In this document: positions 34,381 through 46,571 of the stretch, piece by piece
Layout of the letters: each line of letters begins with the position of its first letter
How positions within the stretch are numbered: position 1 is the first letter of the stretch
From: Serratia symbiotica
Lineage (GTDB): Bacteria > Pseudomonadota > Gammaproteobacteria > Enterobacterales > Enterobacteriaceae
Direction: 5' to 3'
DNA: 64,000 nt
Assembly (NCBI RefSeq): GCF_000821185.2
Contig: NZ_CP050855.1
Span: 2,666,001-2,730,000 of the forward strand
Translations under genes and position numbers: made by a program
The notes under the pieces: model-generated
Seen by the model: the letters and a program-made list of their open reading frames with translations, nothing else
The model's database searches: none
Told to the model about the DNA's origin: nothing

Positions 34381-35424
34381 TTACTTGGTGCCGAAAATGC
34401 GGTTTTCTTGCTCAGCCACGCGGATGAAGGTGGTGCGTTTGGTCAGTTCCTTCAGGCGTTCCGCGCCAACATAAGTACAGGCGGAACGCAAACCACCAAG
34501 GATATCGCGCACGGTGTACTCAACTTCACCACGCAGCGGCAATTTAACGGTTTTTCCTTCCGCCGCACGGTAGTCAGCCACCCCGCCCGCATGGCGTTTC
34601 ATCGCCGACTCGGAACTCATACCGTAGAACAGCATGAACATCTCGCCATTTTCTTCCACCACGGCGCCCTCACATTCATCGTGACCAGCCAGCATGCCAC
34701 CCAGCATCACGAAGTCAGCACCACCGCCAAAGGCTTTGGCCACGTCGCCAGGCACCGAACAGCCACCGTCGCTGACGATCTGGCCACCCAGGCCGTGAGC
34801 CGCATCTGCACACTCGATCACGGCAGATAGCTGCGGATAGCCTACACCAGTTTTCACCCGGGTGGTACACACCGAGCCTGGGCCAATACCGACTTTAACC
34901 ATATCGGCACCGGATAGGAGCAGTTCTTCCACCATTTCACCAGTGACCACGTTGCCGGCACAAATCACATGGTTCGGACAAGCCTCACGCGCCTTCTGTA
35001 AGAAGGCGACGAAAGACTCCGAGTAACCATTAGCCACATCGATACAAATGAACCTCAGTGCCGGAGACAGCGCCAAAATCTGCTTCATTTTGGCGAAGTC
35101 AGCTTCAGAGGTGCCAGTGGAAACCATCACATGACGCAATACCGACTCAGGCACGCGCTGTATAAAAGCCGCCCATTGCTCGACGCTGTAATGTTTGTGC
35201 ACCGCAGTGAGAACATCAAAAGAAGCCAGAACCTCTGCCATGCGGAAGGTACCGACAGTATCCATATTGGCGGCGATAATCGGCACACCTGACCAGCGAC
35301 TACCTGAATGTTTGAAGTTGAACTGGCGCTCCAGTCCAACTTCAGAACGGCTTTTCAACGTGGAGCGCTTAGGACGGATCAGCACATCTTTAAAGCCTAA
35401 TTTCACATCTTCTTCAATACGCAT
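34381..35424 (-). CDS. guaC: GMP reductase
   Basis: GuaC reduces GMP to IMP with NADPH in purine salvage. 347 residues, the same as E. coli. It starts [20 protein letters not shown] and keeps the IMPDH/GMPR barrel features: the catalytic cysteine near 186 in [20 protein letters not shown], the phosphate-binding [16 protein letters not shown] and [16 protein letters not shown]. No lesion is visible. It is convergent with hofC and divergent from coaE. Confidence 0.96.
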   Translation of the reverse strand: MRIEEDVKLGFKDVLIRPKRSTLKSRSEVGLERQFNFKHSGSRWSGVPIIAANMDTVGTFRMAEVLASFDVLTAVHKHYSVEQWAAFIQRVPESVLRHVMVSTGTSEADFAKMKQILALSPALRFICIDVANGYSESFVAFLQKAREACPNHVICAGNVVTGEMVEELLLSGADMVKVGIGPGSVCTTRVKTGVGYPQLSAVIECADAAHGLGGQIVSDGGCSVPGDVAKAFGGGADFVMLGGMLAGHDECEGAVVEENGEMFMLFYGMSSESAMKRHAGGVADYRAAEGKTVKLPLRGEVEYTVRDILGGLRSACTYVGAERLKELTKRTTFIRVAEQENRIFGTK

Positions 35425-35787
35425 GACTAATGATTCCCTGGTTTATGGCACAAGATCGCAGGAAGATATTCGACCCTATAAATTTCACGTTGCGGCCAGC
35501 TCGCGACGCTGTGGTTTGTAAAGGCAATAAGTAGATTAACGCCAGTTCCAGTGACACTATCATACGCGCTAATAAACACCGGACAAGACTGCGATTGCAC
35601 GTTTATTTATGCCACAATCTGACAAATTAACCTGCGCATCCGCCGTGTGACTTCTCGCTGTTTTTTTCCTTCTCCAACTGCGCTTCTTATCGCCGTATAG
35701 AGCAGATGCCGCCTGCTGACTTGCACTTCTGCACGATCGCTTTATGATTCGTTTATATTTTTACGAATTTCGGATACCCCTAACATC
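35425..35787. other. guaC/coaE divergent intergenic region
   Basis: 363 bp without a gene. It must hold the promoters for guaC (minus) and coaE (plus). AT-rich blocks such as TTTATATTTTTACGAATTTC near 35750-35770 are plausible promoter elements, but I cannot assign a clear -35/-10 pair. Confidence 0.5.
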
Positions 35788-36402
35788 ATGGCCTACATTG
35801 TTGCGTTAACCGGGGGTATTGGCAGCGGCAAATCGACCGTAGCAAACGCCTTTGCGCGTCACGGCGTAGCCGTTGTCGATGCTGACGTGATTGCCCGGCA
35901 AGTTGTCGAGCCGGGCACCCCAGCCCTAGCGAAGATCGCTGAACGGTTTGGTAATGAAATATTGCTGGCGAGCGGTGCATTAAATCGTGCGGTGCTGCGC
36001 CAGAGGATCTTCAGCCAGCCTGATGGCAAAATCTGGCTGAATCAATTGTTGCATCCGCTGATCCGTCAGGAAACCCAACGCCAGTTGGCGCAGGCTACCA
36101 GCCCTTATGCTCTGTGGGTGGTGCCGCTGCTGGTAGAAAATGGCCTACAGGATCGTGCCGATCGAGTCTTAGTGATCGATGTCAACACAGAAACTCAACG
36201 AGCTAGAACCGTTGCGCGTGACGGTATCAGCCGCCAACAGGTACAGGATATTCTTTCCGCGCAGGCCACACGCGAGCAGCGTCTGGCCATTGCAGATGAC
36301 ATTATTGACAACAGCGGCATCGCTCTGGAGATAGAGCTATCAGTCGATGCACTGCATCGTCGCTACCTTGAACTGGCGGCATCAGCGCCCCAACAGGATT
36401 AA
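35788..36402 (+). CDS. coaE: Dephospho-CoA kinase
   Basis: CoaE phosphorylates the 3'-hydroxyl of dephospho-CoA, the last step of coenzyme A synthesis. The 204-residue protein opens [20 protein letters not shown], with the P-loop GGIGSGKST at residues 9-17, the substrate aspartate in [14 protein letters not shown] and the lid motif near RDGISRQQV. Length matches E. coli (206). The stop lies five bases before zapD, the usual coaE-zapD-yacG operon. Confidence 0.96.
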   Translation: MAYIVALTGGIGSGKSTVANAFARHGVAVVDADVIARQVVEPGTPALAKIAERFGNEILLASGALNRAVLRQRIFSQPDGKIWLNQLLHPLIRQETQRQLAQATSPYALWVVPLLVENGLQDRADRVLVIDVNTETQRARTVARDGISRQQVQDILSAQATREQRLAIADDIIDNSGIALEIELSVDALHRRYLELAASAPQQD

Positions 36403-36407
36403 ACTGC

Positions 36408-37160
36408 ATGAGTGATGTTTCCCCAAGCGTTCTCTTTGAACATCCACTGAATGAAAAAATGCGTACCTGGCTGCGTATCGAGTTCTTATTGCAGCAGTTG
36501 TACGGCCAACAAGCTTTGAGCGAAACCGCCATCGCTCTAACCTTCTTCCGCACCCTATCCGATCTGCTGGACGTACTGGAACGCGGCGAAGTGCGCACCG
36601 AACTGCTAAAGGAGTTGGAACGCCAGCAGCAGAAACTGCTGACCTGGGTCGATGTGCCGGGCGTCGACATGCCGCTAATCGACCAACTGCGTAACCAACT
36701 TAAAGCGCGAGCGGCGGCACTGATGGCGGCACCGCGTCTCGGCCAGGCATTGCGCGAAGACAGGCTGATTAGCCTGGTGCGCCAACGACTGAGCATTCCC
36801 GGTGGTTGCTGTAGCTTCGATCTGCCGACCCTGCATATGTGGATGCACACCCCTCAACAGGATCGCGATGTCGATATCGTTAATTGGTTGCAGACGCTCG
36901 CACCGCTAAACCAGGCGCTAACCATGGCGCTGGATTTGATCCGTCAAACAGGGCCGTTTCGCAACCAAATAAGCCTGAACGGTTTCTTCCAGGGTAACGC
37001 CGAAGGGGCAGATATGCTGCGCCTGAGCATCAACCTGACACAACAACTCTACCCACAGATCTCTGGTCACAAGACCCGCTACGCTATTCGCTTCCTGCCG
37101 TTAGACAATGAGCATGGTGTGGTACCGGAACGTTTGGCCTTTGAATTGGCCTGTTGCTGA
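36408..37160 (+). CDS. zapD: Cell division protein ZapD
   Basis: ZapD binds the C-terminal tail of FtsZ and bundles Z-ring filaments at midcell. The 250-residue protein starts [20 protein letters not shown] and has the N-terminal alpha-helical region ([19 protein letters not shown]...[18 protein letters not shown]) and the beta-rich C-terminal half ([16 protein letters not shown]...[13 protein letters not shown]). Slightly longer than E. coli ZapD (247). It is part of the coaE-zapD-yacG operon next to the dcw genes. Confidence 0.95.
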   Translation: MSDVSPSVLFEHPLNEKMRTWLRIEFLLQQLYGQQALSETAIALTFFRTLSDLLDVLERGEVRTELLKELERQQQKLLTWVDVPGVDMPLIDQLRNQLKARAAALMAAPRLGQALREDRLISLVRQRLSIPGGCCSFDLPTLHMWMHTPQQDRDVDIVNWLQTLAPLNQALTMALDLIRQTGPFRNQISLNGFFQGNAEGADMLRLSINLTQQLYPQISGHKTRYAIRFLPLDNEHGVVPERLAFELACC

Positions 37161-37209
37161 ATAATTGACATAAAATCCATTCAGATGTGGCAAGGGGTAA
37201 AGAACCGTT

Positions 37210-37389
37210 ATGACGTCCGTAGTAAAATGCCCAACCTGTGGCAATGACGTGGTATGGGGTGAGACCAGTCCCCACCGCCCGTTCTGCTGCAAGCGTTGCC
37301 AATTGATCGATCTTGGCGAGTGGGCCGATGAAGATAAACGCATTCCGAGCAATGACGATCTGTCGGAAAGTGACGACTGGAGTGAGTGA
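37210..37389 (+). CDS. yacG: DNA gyrase inhibitor YacG
   Basis: YacG is a small zinc-finger protein that binds GyrB and inhibits DNA gyrase. 59 residues beginning [18 protein letters not shown]; the zinc ligands are Cys7, Cys10, Cys26 and Cys30 (C-x2-C-x15-C-x3-C), followed by an acidic tail [11 protein letters not shown], as in the E. coli protein of 65 residues. It follows zapD by 49 bp. A hairpin ATGCCGC-AAA-GCGGCAT at 37402-37418 lies just after the stop but lacks a T-run. Confidence 0.93.
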   Translation: MTSVVKCPTCGNDVVWGETSPHRPFCCKRCQLIDLGEWADEDKRIPSNDDLSESDDWSE

Positions 37390-37568
37390 CAAATCGATCG
37401 GATGCCGCAAAGCGGCATTCCGCAGGGGAAAAGTCACAGAGATGTGATTTCTACCCGATTTAAACGCTGCTTGTAGCGACTCTGAAAGGGTGAGATGCAT
37501 GGCTGAAACCCAGTAGCTATCGCTGATTTGCCCCTATCGGGTCAGTGTTAACACCTAGGCTGTCTGCT

Positions 37569-37973
37569 TTATTGCGCAGTGTTGGCCTGTTCCACCAGCA
37601 ATTTGACCATGTCGATGTTGGCTTGTGGGAATTCTTCCTCACGCAGGTCTGCCTGTTTCACCCAGCGCACTGGCTGGCCTTCACGGCCAAAAGGTTCGCC
37701 CATCCAGCCTTCTACCAGATAAAAATACAGCGTGACGATACGATCGCTGAAGCGATGCTCCAACACCTTCAGCAACGTTGCCTGCTCAGTTTCGATACCC
37801 GTCTCTTCACGCAACTCGCGGTTCAGCGCTTGCTCCGGCGTTTCGCCTTGTTCAATTTTGCCGCCGGGAAACTCCCAGAAATTTGCCATGTGCACATCGG
37901 CGGCACGGCGGGTAATAAAGATTTCCTGCTGAGCGTTACGGATAATGCCCACAGCGACGTTCAGATATTTCAT
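37569..37973 (-). CDS. mutT: 8-oxo-dGTP diphosphatase MutT
   Basis: MutT hydrolyses 8-oxo-dGTP to the monophosphate, preventing A:T to C:G transversions. The start MKYLNVAVGIIRNAQQEIFI at 37973 is the conserved one; the frame is open for 40 codons upstream without homology. The Nudix box is complete: GGKIEQGETPEQALNRELRE followed by ETGIE (residues about 37-61). 134 residues against 129 in E. coli. It lies downstream of secA, from which an ERIC-like repeat separates it. Confidence 0.95.
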   Translation of the reverse strand: MKYLNVAVGIIRNAQQEIFITRRAADVHMANFWEFPGGKIEQGETPEQALNRELREETGIETEQATLLKVLEHRFSDRIVTLYFYLVEGWMGEPFGREGQPVRWVKQADLREEEFPQANIDMVKLLVEQANTAQ

Positions 37974-38040
37974 CACACCCTCCAGATTGAGGCCCAAAAA
38001 ACAGGGGTTCAGCAAGCTGATCCCCTGGGTGCCATCGGTT

Positions 38041-38224
38041 CTCCCATACTTCAAGCCGCATCTTTGTTGGCTACGTTCGCTCACCCCAGTCACTGACTTG
38101 AGTCAGTGACTGGGGATTAATAAACCTCATTCCTGAGGTTCAGTGCAAGCGCTGTTCAAATCGGTTTTTGACCGATTTGTCACTCAGTTGCCGTCTCGAT
38201 GCTACTCGAATTATTTTGGGCATA
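38041..38224 (+). repeat. ERIC-like repeat between secA and mutT
   Basis: The unit runs from CCCATACTTCAAGCC to CTCGAATTATTTTGGGCATA and includes AGTCAGTGACTGGGGATTAA, CCTCATTCCTGAGG and AAATCGGTTTTTGACCGATT. It is the only dispersed repeat inside the otherwise compact coaE-mraZ block. Confidence 0.75.
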
Positions 38225-38237
38225 AACGCGGCCCGGC

Positions 38238-40949
38238 TTACTTGTGCAGACGGCCATGGCATTGTTTGAATTTTTTGCCGGAACCACAGGGGCAAGGATC
38301 GTTGCGGCCAACTTTGCGTTCAGCGATCACCGGTACGTTAGCAACATCAGTGACCAACGCGTTCTCTTCGTAATGGCTGAGCCGTTGCTGCTGCGCCAGA
38401 CGCTCAGCTTCTTCACGGCGCTGCTGCTCAAGCGCCTCAACCTCTTCCGGCATCCGCACCTGCACCTTGCTCAGCACACTGATCACTTCGTATTTCAGCG
38501 ATTCCAGCATGGTAGCAAACATGTTGAAGGATTCGCGCTTGTACTCTTGCTTAGGATCCTTCTGTGCATAACCGCGCAGGTGAATGCCTTGACGCAGATA
38601 GTCCATCGCCGCCAGGTGCTCTTTCCACAGGGAATCCAGCGTTTGCAGCATCACGCCCTTCTCGAAGTTGCGCATCATCTCGCTGGTAACCACGTCTTCC
38701 TTGTGCAAATACTGTTGCTTAACATTCTCCAGGATACGCTCACGCAGCGTTTCTTCGTGCAGCTCAGGCTCTTTGTTCAGCCATTCGGCGATGGGCATTT
38801 CCAGGTCGAAATCGTTTTTCAGGCGTTCTTCCAACCCTTGAATATCCCACTCTTCTTCCAGCGATTGCGGCGTGATGTAGTTATCAATGGTACTCTTGAA
38901 CACGTCCTCACGGATGCTGGCGATGGTTTCACTAACGTCAGACACATCCAGCAGTTCGTTACGCTGGCTGTAGATGGCGCGGCGCTGATCGTTGGCGACA
39001 TCGTCATATTCCAGCAGTTGCTTGCGGATATCAAAGTTGCGGCTTTCCACTTTACGCTGGGCATTGGCGATCGCTTTGGTCACCCATGGGTGTTCAATCG
39101 CTTCGCCCTCTTTCATGCCCAGTTTGCGCATCATGCCAGAAACGCGATCCGACGCAAAGATGCGCATCAGGGCATCTTCCATCGATAGGTAAAAACGGGA
39201 TGAGCCGGCGTCACCTTGACGGCCAGAACGGCCACGTAGCTGGTTATCGATACGGCGTGATTCATGGCGCTCGGTGCCGATAATGTGCAGGCCACCCGCT
39301 GCCAGTACCGCATCGTGACGTACTTGCCAGGCATCCTTGATGGCAGCGATTTGCTCTTTGGTCGGTTCTTCCAACTGAGCAACTTCCGCCTGCCAATTGC
39401 CGCCTAATACAATATCAGTGCCACGACCCGCCATGTTGGTGGCGATGGTTACCGCGCCGCTCTGACCGGCCTGTGCCACGATGTCCGCTTCCATAGCATG
39501 GAATTTAGCGTTAAGTACTTTGTGGTCGATGCCTGCTTTGGTCAGTTCGCGGGAGACCACCTCGGATTTTTCGATCGAGATGGTCCCCACCAACACCGGC
39601 TGGCCGTTGGCGGTGCGCTCGCGGATATCATCAATGATCGCGCCAATCTTCTCCATCTCGGTCAAGTAAACCAGATCCGGCATGTCTTTACGGATCATTG
39701 GACGGTTGGTTGGCACCACAATGGTATCCAGCCTGTAGATAGAGCTAAATTCAAAGGCTTCGGTGTCGGCAGTACCGGTCATGCCCGCCAGCTTTTCGTA
39801 TAGGCGGAAGTAGTTCTGGAAGGTGATGGCGGCCAGTGTCTGGTTCTCATTCTGGATCGCCACGCCCTCTTTGGCTTCCACTGCCTGGTGCAGGCCATCT
39901 GACCAGCGGCGGCCCTGCATGGTGCGGCCAGTGTGTTCATCAACGATGATCACTTCCCCGTCTTTAACGATGTAGTCAACATCGCGGTTGAACAACACAT
40001 GGGCGCGCAGCGCGGCGGTGACATGGTGCATCAGCATGATGTTGGTCGGAGAGTACAGTGACTCGCCTGCTTCCATAATGCCAGCTTCTACCAGCATTTC
40101 TTCGATCAAAATCAGGCCACGTTCGGTCAGGTGCACCTGACGCGCTTTTTCATCCACTGAGAAGTGACCTTCGCCCTGGAAGGAATCAGAGTCTTCTTTT
40201 TCCTGACGGATCAGTTTAGGGATCAATGTGTTAACTCTGATGTACATCTCGGAGCTATCTTCAGCAGGCCCGGAGATAATCAGCGGGGTACGCGCTTCAT
40301 CGATCAGGATAGAATCCACCTCATCCACCAGTGCATAGTGCAATTCGCGCTGAACCCGTTCCTCCGGGCTAAACGCCATGTTGTCACGCAGGTAGTCAAA
40401 GCCGTATTCGTTGTTAGTGCCGTAGGTGATATCTGCGGCGTAAGCTTCACGCTTGGCCGGTGCCGACATGCCAGGCAAGTTGATGCCAATGCTCAGGCCG
40501 AGAAATTCGAACAACGGGCGGTTGTTTTCGGCGTCACGTTGCGCCAGATAATCGTTGACGGTCACCACATGCACACCGCGACCACCCAGGGCATTCAAAT
40601 AGGCAGGCAGGGTGGCGGTCAGGGTTTTACCTTCACCGGTACGCATCTCAGCAATGCAGCGGTCGTTCAGCACCATACCGCCCAACAGTTGTACATCGAA
40701 GTGACGCATACCGAATACACGCTTACTCGCCTCACGCACTACGGCAAACGCTTCTGGGATCAGGTTTTCCAACACCTCGCCTTTTTCCAGACGCGCGCGG
40801 AATTCGTTGGTTTTGGCTCTCAGTTCATCATCGGACAATTTCTCTATGTCCGGTTCCCTCTGGTTGATCTGCTCAACCACTTTGCGCATGCGGCGCAGCG
40901 TACGATCGTTACGGCTACCAAAAACTTTGGTCAATAATTTTACTAACAT
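38238..40949 (-). CDS. secA: Preprotein translocase ATPase SecA
   Basis: SecA drives preproteins through SecYEG using ATP. The start [20 protein letters not shown] at 40949 aligns with E. coli SecA (901 residues; here 903). Domains: NBD1 with Walker [19 protein letters not shown] near 100-117 and the DEAD-like [20 protein letters not shown], the preprotein cross-linking domain, NBD2 with [15 protein letters not shown] and [20 protein letters not shown], the helical scaffold, and the C-terminal zinc finger [20 protein letters not shown]. Expression is expected to be coupled to SecM, encoded 82 bp upstream. Confidence 0.97.
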   Translation of the reverse strand: MLVKLLTKVFGSRNDRTLRRMRKVVEQINQREPDIEKLSDDELRAKTNEFRARLEKGEVLENLIPEAFAVVREASKRVFGMRHFDVQLLGGMVLNDRCIAEMRTGEGKTLTATLPAYLNALGGRGVHVVTVNDYLAQRDAENNRPLFEFLGLSIGINLPGMSAPAKREAYAADITYGTNNEYGFDYLRDNMAFSPEERVQRELHYALVDEVDSILIDEARTPLIISGPAEDSSEMYIRVNTLIPKLIRQEKEDSDSFQGEGHFSVDEKARQVHLTERGLILIEEMLVEAGIMEAGESLYSPTNIMLMHHVTAALRAHVLFNRDVDYIVKDGEVIIVDEHTGRTMQGRRWSDGLHQAVEAKEGVAIQNENQTLAAITFQNYFRLYEKLAGMTGTADTEAFEFSSIYRLDTIVVPTNRPMIRKDMPDLVYLTEMEKIGAIIDDIRERTANGQPVLVGTISIEKSEVVSRELTKAGIDHKVLNAKFHAMEADIVAQAGQSGAVTIATNMAGRGTDIVLGGNWQAEVAQLEEPTKEQIAAIKDAWQVRHDAVLAAGGLHIIGTERHESRRIDNQLRGRSGRQGDAGSSRFYLSMEDALMRIFASDRVSGMMRKLGMKEGEAIEHPWVTKAIANAQRKVESRNFDIRKQLLEYDDVANDQRRAIYSQRNELLDVSDVSETIASIREDVFKSTIDNYITPQSLEEEWDIQGLEERLKNDFDLEMPIAEWLNKEPELHEETLRERILENVKQQYLHKEDVVTSEMMRNFEKGVMLQTLDSLWKEHLAAMDYLRQGIHLRGYAQKDPKQEYKRESFNMFATMLESLKYEVISVLSKVQVRMPEEVEALEQQRREEAERLAQQQRLSHYEENALVTDVANVPVIAERKVGRNDPCPCGSGKKFKQCHGRLHK

Positions 40950-41031
40950 GATGTTTGATATCTCTGTCATGACAGCCCAAAGTGGCCATCAACTTGCTGT
41001 ATTTGGTGTTTTTGTCGCCCAATGGGCAAAG

Positions 41032-41565
41032 TCAGCCGAGAACGCCAGGCCCGGCGCGAATGCCCAGCACCTGCGCCAGCCACAGTCCGGTTTGATGCAG
41101 GGCCAGTGCGGGCAGCACGTTATAATGAATGTAACGAATGATGGTCGGCGGCTTCGGTTCATGTGTCAACAACGCGTTGAGGGTGGAAAGCAGCGCCAAC
41201 TGTGCCACCTGTGACGGAGGTTCCACCGCTTCAGTTTCGTTTTCCAGCCCCCGCATATACACCGTCTGCGGTGCCAATGCGAAAGAAAGGTGACGAATGA
41301 TGGTGCGTAGCGCATGCTGGTGCCAATAGTCAACGCTGAATGCCGGGCGGCTGCGTGCTTCCTGCAACAGCACCAGTCTGTTATAAGCACCGCTGGCTGA
41401 GTTTTGCCGATTAAAGCTAGAGGAGGTACTCGGCAACGCAGCCGGATCGGTCTTGCCTGCTAAGCTTGAAGGTATGCCAAGCGTGGCCGCAACCATCCCT
41501 AACAGGAGATGGGGCCAGAAATAACGTCTGCCAAATTGTCGCCAACGATTTAGAATACCGATCAC
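41032..41565 (-). CDS. secM: Secretion monitor SecM
   Basis: SecM is a secreted sensor whose translation pauses inside the ribosome when secretion is slow, exposing the secA ribosome site. The start is most likely the GTG at 41565, giving (M)[20 protein letters not shown], which matches E. coli; an ATG 24 bases upstream is an alternative. 177 residues. The secretion signal is followed by the conserved [20 protein letters not shown] segment. Near the C-terminus [18 protein letters not shown] aligns with the arrest motif FxxxxWIxxxxGIRAGP, but Phe is His and Ile after Trp is Leu. Confidence 0.92.
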   Translation of the reverse strand: MIGILNRWRQFGRRYFWPHLLLGMVAATLGIPSSLAGKTDPAALPSTSSSFNRQNSASGAYNRLVLLQEARSRPAFSVDYWHQHALRTIIRHLSFALAPQTVYMRGLENETEAVEPPSQVAQLALLSTLNALLTHEPKPPTIIRYIHYNVLPALALHQTGLWLAQVLGIRAGPGVLG

Positions 41566-41590
41566 GAGATTACAATCCGCCGGAGCCATT

Positions 41591-42097
41591 ATGCGCGATA
41601 GCCGTCCACAATTATTAGATGTCCTGTTCGACGACGCCCTCACCGCAGACAAAGCACCGCTGCATAACGTCCAGCAACACGCGCTGGCACTGCTCAAGCT
41701 TAACCGTGCAGTGAAGAGCTTGTTACCCGCTCAACTACATCTTTGGTGCCGCGTCGCGAACGTCCGACAAGGTATTTTAGTGTTAGAAGCGGCAAATGCC
41801 AGTTGGATGATGCGCTTGCGCTACGAACAACCCATGTTGCTCTCTACACTACGAGCGCAAATTCTACCATCATTGTCGTCAATCGACATTAGGATTAATC
41901 CAGGCTTGATGGCGAATGGGGAGCATCGGGTTAAAAACACGCAGCAAGCCACACCATTACGACGTCATCTGAGCCAAGAAAGCGCTAGGGCAGTGATGGG
42001 ATTGGCGAACCACAGCCCGGAGAAGCTGCGCAAGATATTGGAAAAACTGGCTGCATTGGCCGGAGAGAGTACCAACGCAACCCGTCATGATAAGTAG
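41591..42097 (+). CDS. DUF721/DciA-like protein
   Basis: A 168-residue basic protein starting [20 protein letters not shown]. The central part ([45 protein letters not shown], about 38-82) fits the DUF721/DciA fold, whose members act at the replicative helicase in bacteria without DnaC. From memory, an equivalent gene stands divergent from secM in Serratia and Yersinia but not in E. coli. Its role in enterobacteria is not established. Its start is only 25 bp from secM, so the two promoters must overlap. Confidence 0.75.
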   Translation: MRDSRPQLLDVLFDDALTADKAPLHNVQQHALALLKLNRAVKSLLPAQLHLWCRVANVRQGILVLEAANASWMMRLRYEQPMLLSTLRAQILPSLSSIDIRINPGLMANGEHRVKNTQQATPLRRHLSQESARAVMGLANHSPEKLRKILEKLAALAGESTNATRHDK

Positions 42098-42219
42098 CCA
42101 ACGACACGGTATTGGGCCTACAAAACCACCCACAGCCAATATTCACCTCATCAGAGGCCTAAATTGCCAGGCCCTCGCGAGTCAGTGACCACTGCTGCCG
42201 GTATCCCAACAACGGCGAT

Positions 42220-43176
<957 letters not shown>

Positions 43177-43239
43177 CTATAGCATAGCCAGCGGAACAGT
43201 TTAGCACAAAGAGCGGAGGTTCCAAATTTTCAGGATATT

Positions 43240-44391
43240 CTAATCCGCCTGCTTACGCAGGAAGGCGGGAATATCAAGATAGTCTGGCTCTTTATTCGGC
43301 TGCATAGCTTGATCGTTAACCACCTTGGCCGGTTTCACTTCCTGCGGCAACGGTGACATGCCGTGCTGCTGATAGCGATGATCCAACACGGGCTGACTGG
43401 CCTGTTTGTTGGTCACCAGGGTGATTTCAGGACGTTTGTCCATACCGATACCCGTTGCCACCACGGTGACACGCAGTTCATCGTTCATCTCCGGATCCAG
43501 CGAAGTACCGATAACCACAGTGGCGTTGTCGGAAGCGAAGGCACGAATGGTGTTACCCACGGTTTCGAACTCATCCAAACGCAGATCGAAGCCAGCCGTG
43601 ATGTTGACCAGCACGCCGCGAGCGCCAGACAAGTCGATATCTTCTAGCAGTGGGCTGGAGATCGCCATTTCGGCTGCTTCTTCAGCACGGTCTTCACCGC
43701 AGGCAATACCGGAACCCATCATCGCGTAGCCCATTTCGGACATTACGGTACGCACATCAGCAAAGTCGACGTTCATCAGACCTGGGCGGGTGATCAGTTC
43801 GGCGATCCCCTGCACCGCACCTTTCAGCACGTCGTTGGCCGCGCCGAACGCGTCTAGCAGGGAAATGCCACGACCCAAAACTTTCAACAGTTTATCGTTC
43901 GGGATGGTGATCAGGGAGTCCACATGTTTGGACAATTCGGCGATGCCCTGCTCGGCAAACGCCATACGTTTCTTGCCTTCAAAATTGAACGGCTTGGTCA
44001 CCACGGCCACGGTTAGAATACCCAGATCCTTAGCCACTTCAGCCACCACTGGTGCTGCACCAGTCCCCGTACCGCCACCCATACCCGCTGCGATGAACAC
44101 CATATCTGCGCCATCCAGTGCGGTGCGCAGGGCTTCACGATCCTCTTCCGCTGAATTACGGCCCACCTCCGGGTTCGCACCCGCCCCCAGACCTTTGGTG
44201 ATAGCACTGCCAATCTGGATAGTTTGGCCAACTGCCGTTTTACGAAGCGCCTGAGCGTCTGTATTAACGGCAAAGAATTCAACACCTTCGATGTGCTCGC
44301 GCACCATGTGTTCAACGGCGTTGCCACCGCCACCGCCGACGCCGATGACTTTAATCACCGCGTCATTGGTTAGTTCCATTGGTTCAAACAT
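43240..44391 (-). CDS. ftsZ: Cell division protein FtsZ
   Basis: FtsZ is the tubulin-like GTPase that forms the cytokinetic Z ring. 383 residues, as in E. coli. It starts [20 protein letters not shown], carries the tubulin signature [17 protein letters not shown] near 104-120 and the T7 loop [11 protein letters not shown] (catalytic Asp), and after a variable linker ends with the conserved peptide [14 protein letters not shown] that binds FtsA, ZipA and ZapD. It follows ftsA by 74 bp. Confidence 0.97.
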   Translation of the reverse strand: MFEPMELTNDAVIKVIGVGGGGGNAVEHMVREHIEGVEFFAVNTDAQALRKTAVGQTIQIGSAITKGLGAGANPEVGRNSAEEDREALRTALDGADMVFIAAGMGGGTGTGAAPVVAEVAKDLGILTVAVVTKPFNFEGKKRMAFAEQGIAELSKHVDSLITIPNDKLLKVLGRGISLLDAFGAANDVLKGAVQGIAELITRPGLMNVDFADVRTVMSEMGYAMMGSGIACGEDRAEEAAEMAISSPLLEDIDLSGARGVLVNITAGFDLRLDEFETVGNTIRAFASDNATVVIGTSLDPEMNDELRVTVVATGIGMDKRPEITLVTNKQASQPVLDHRYQQHGMSPLPQEVKPAKVVNDQAMQPNKEPDYLDIPAFLRKQAD

Positions 44392-44465
44392 AGTTTTTCT
44401 CCGTTTTCTGCCTGTCGCTGCAAGATCATAAAAAGATGGCTCAGCATGATCTCTTTGTTAAGACA

Positions 44466-45722
44466 TTAAAATTCTTTTCTCAGCCAGCTATTGATGCGTT
44501 TAAACCAATTGCCCACCGAGGCGCGTTTTTCTACCTCTGCCTCACTATTCAGGTGACATTCTTTTCCATAGTGCAGCAGACCTACCGCCGTAGAGTAGTA
44601 AGGCTCCTGCGCATAATCCGTTAGACCTGTGATGTTCAAGGGTTGACCAACGCGTACCTGGGTGTGGAACACCCGTTGCGCACAGGCTGCCAAGCCATCA
44701 ATTTGGGCGGCACCGCCGGTCAGCACAATACCCGCTGCCAGATGATGCTTTACCCCTTGCTGACGCAATTGCTCCTGCAATTGCAAAATTTCATCATTAA
44801 CCAGATTCAACAATTCGGTGTAGCGTGGCTCGATGACTTCAGCCAGTGTCTGTCTTTGCAGACTGCGCGGAGGACGCCCCCCAACACTAGGCACCTCTAC
44901 ACTCTCATCCTTGCTCACAACCGACCCAAGCGCACAGCCGTGCCGAACTTTGATAGCCTCCGCATCGGTCGGCGGTGTGCCGAAGGCGTAGGCAATATCA
45001 CTGGTGACCACGTTTCCGGCGTAGGGGATCACTTTGGTGTGGCGTAGCGCACCACCGGTGTACACCGCCATATCCATGGTGCCGCCCCCGATGTCCACTA
45101 CACAGACACCCAGTTCGCGCTCATCTTCAGTCAGTACCGCATAGCTGGCAGCCAGACCGGCAAAAATAAGTTGGTCAACTTTCAAACCGCAACGTTCTAC
45201 GGCTTTGACAATGTTCTTCGCCATATCATTATGGCAGGTGATCAGGTGCACCTTGGCCTGCATGCGCACACCAGACAGCCCGACCGGGTTCTTGATGCCT
45301 TCCTGATAGTCGATGGCGTATTCCTGAGGGATCACATGCAAGATGCGGTGTTCGTCGCGGACACGCACCGATTTAGCGGTATGCACCACGTTTTCCACAT
45401 CTTCCTGAGTCACTTCCTCTTCTGAGATAGGAACCATCCCTATTTCGTTCTGGCAACTGATATGTTTCCCCGATAATGCGAGGTAAACTGAAGAAATTTG
45501 GCAATCCGCCATCAGTTCGGCCTGATCAATCGCACGCTGTACACACTTCACTACCGACTCCAGATCGTTGACGCCGCCCTTATCCATACCGCGCGACGGG
45601 CAACCTCCTACCCCGATAATATTGACCATGCCATCGGGCAGAATTTCTCCCACCAGTGCGGAGACTTTTGCAGTCCCGATCTCCAGTCCAACTACCAGTT
45701 TTCTGTCCGTCGACTTGATCAT
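44466..45722 (-). CDS. ftsA: Cell division protein FtsA
   Basis: FtsA is the actin-like ATPase that tethers FtsZ to the membrane. 418 residues (E. coli 420). It starts MIKSTDRKLVVGLEIGTAKV with the phosphate-1 loop, has the SHS2-containing 1C domain (SVYLALSGKHISCQNEIG), the phosphate-2 motif VVDIGGGTMDMAVYTGGALR, and a C-terminal amphipathic helix NWFKRINSWLRKEF for membrane binding. Two bases separate it from ftsQ, as expected for coupled genes. Confidence 0.97.
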   Translation of the reverse strand: MIKSTDRKLVVGLEIGTAKVSALVGEILPDGMVNIIGVGGCPSRGMDKGGVNDLESVVKCVQRAIDQAELMADCQISSVYLALSGKHISCQNEIGMVPISEEEVTQEDVENVVHTAKSVRVRDEHRILHVIPQEYAIDYQEGIKNPVGLSGVRMQAKVHLITCHNDMAKNIVKAVERCGLKVDQLIFAGLAASYAVLTEDERELGVCVVDIGGGTMDMAVYTGGALRHTKVIPYAGNVVTSDIAYAFGTPPTDAEAIKVRHGCALGSVVSKDESVEVPSVGGRPPRSLQRQTLAEVIEPRYTELLNLVNDEILQLQEQLRQQGVKHHLAAGIVLTGGAAQIDGLAACAQRVFHTQVRVGQPLNITGLTDYAQEPYYSTAVGLLHYGKECHLNSEAEVEKRASVGNWFKRINSWLRKEF

Positions 45723-45724
45723 TG

Positions 45725-46570
45725 TTATTTTGCCTGTGCCTGATTCTGTTGCTGATTACTGTTTTGCTGAGCCTCAACCGCTTGCGAGTCGATGAGCAAC
45801 GGTGCCCAACCTACCGAGGCACCAGATTCATAGCGCAAATCGACATAACTGACGCGCTTACTTTCCGCCTGAGCCTGCTGCTGCAATAGCGGATAAAGCT
45901 CGATAAACCGCTGTAGACGACCTATGCGGTCATCACGCCCCAGTTCCAAGCGAGCGTTATTATCCAAAGCCAACTGCCAGGAATGGCGTGCGCTCATCGC
46001 TACCATTTTTAGCGTATATTTGCTGGCAGCTAACATGCTGCCCATGGCACGGTAACCCTCCAGCACCTCCTTTTCGCTACCTTCCGGGCCGTAGAGCAGC
46101 GGCAATGTCTGTTTGCCCACCCACTCTGTTGGTTCGCTGAACGATGTGCCATCAGCATCCACCCTATGCAAATCATTCCAACGCGCTACCGGCACATACT
46201 CCACCAGGTGGATTTTCAGTTCATCCGGCCATTGCTTACGCACGCTAACCTGCTTGATCCATGGCAGTCGCTCAATCTGCTGCTGGATGACATCGACATC
46301 CTGCGTCATAAACGTCCCTGGTGCGCCCAGTACCAGGATCGCCTGGCGGATATCATCATTGGTGGTGTAGTCACGTTCCCCGGTTACCACCAGCCGCGAA
46401 AGCGGCTGGTGGCTGGCGTCTTTCATCCAGCTAATCACCGCCCAACCGCTCCATAGGATCGTTCCTAGCACCAGCAGCAGGAAGATCATCCCCGCCAATT
46501 GGGTTCCATTGCTGCGGCGCGAGTTGCTTCCCACCTCGCGATCGCGCGCATTCAGAGCCGCTTGCGGCAT
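45725..46570 (-). CDS. ftsQ: Cell division protein FtsQ
   Basis: FtsQ is the bitopic divisome protein that recruits FtsB and FtsL. 281 residues: a short cytoplasmic N-terminus, one transmembrane helix ([21 protein letters not shown], about 25-45), the POTRA domain ([20 protein letters not shown]...[28 protein letters not shown]) and the beta domain. A Gln/Asn-rich tail ([12 protein letters not shown]) ends the protein. One base separates it from ddlB. Confidence 0.95.
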   Translation of the reverse strand: MPQAALNARDREVGSNSRRSNGTQLAGMIFLLLVLGTILWSGWAVISWMKDASHQPLSRLVVTGERDYTTNDDIRQAILVLGAPGTFMTQDVDVIQQQIERLPWIKQVSVRKQWPDELKIHLVEYVPVARWNDLHRVDADGTSFSEPTEWVGKQTLPLLYGPEGSEKEVLEGYRAMGSMLAASKYTLKMVAMSARHSWQLALDNNARLELGRDDRIGRLQRFIELYPLLQQQAQAESKRVSYVDLRYESGASVGWAPLLIDSQAVEAQQNSNQQQNQAQAK

Positions 46571-46571
46571 A

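Noticed and set aside
37402..37418. Hairpin ATGCCGC-AAA-GCGGCAT after yacG as an intrinsic terminator
   Set aside because: The stem is good but no T-run follows on either strand, so I did not list it as a terminator.
40164..40937. Long plus-strand ORF opposite secA (257 codons)
   Set aside because: It is a shadow of the SecA coding strand, with no ribosome site and no family resemblance; similar shadows occur opposite fecC, degP and relA.
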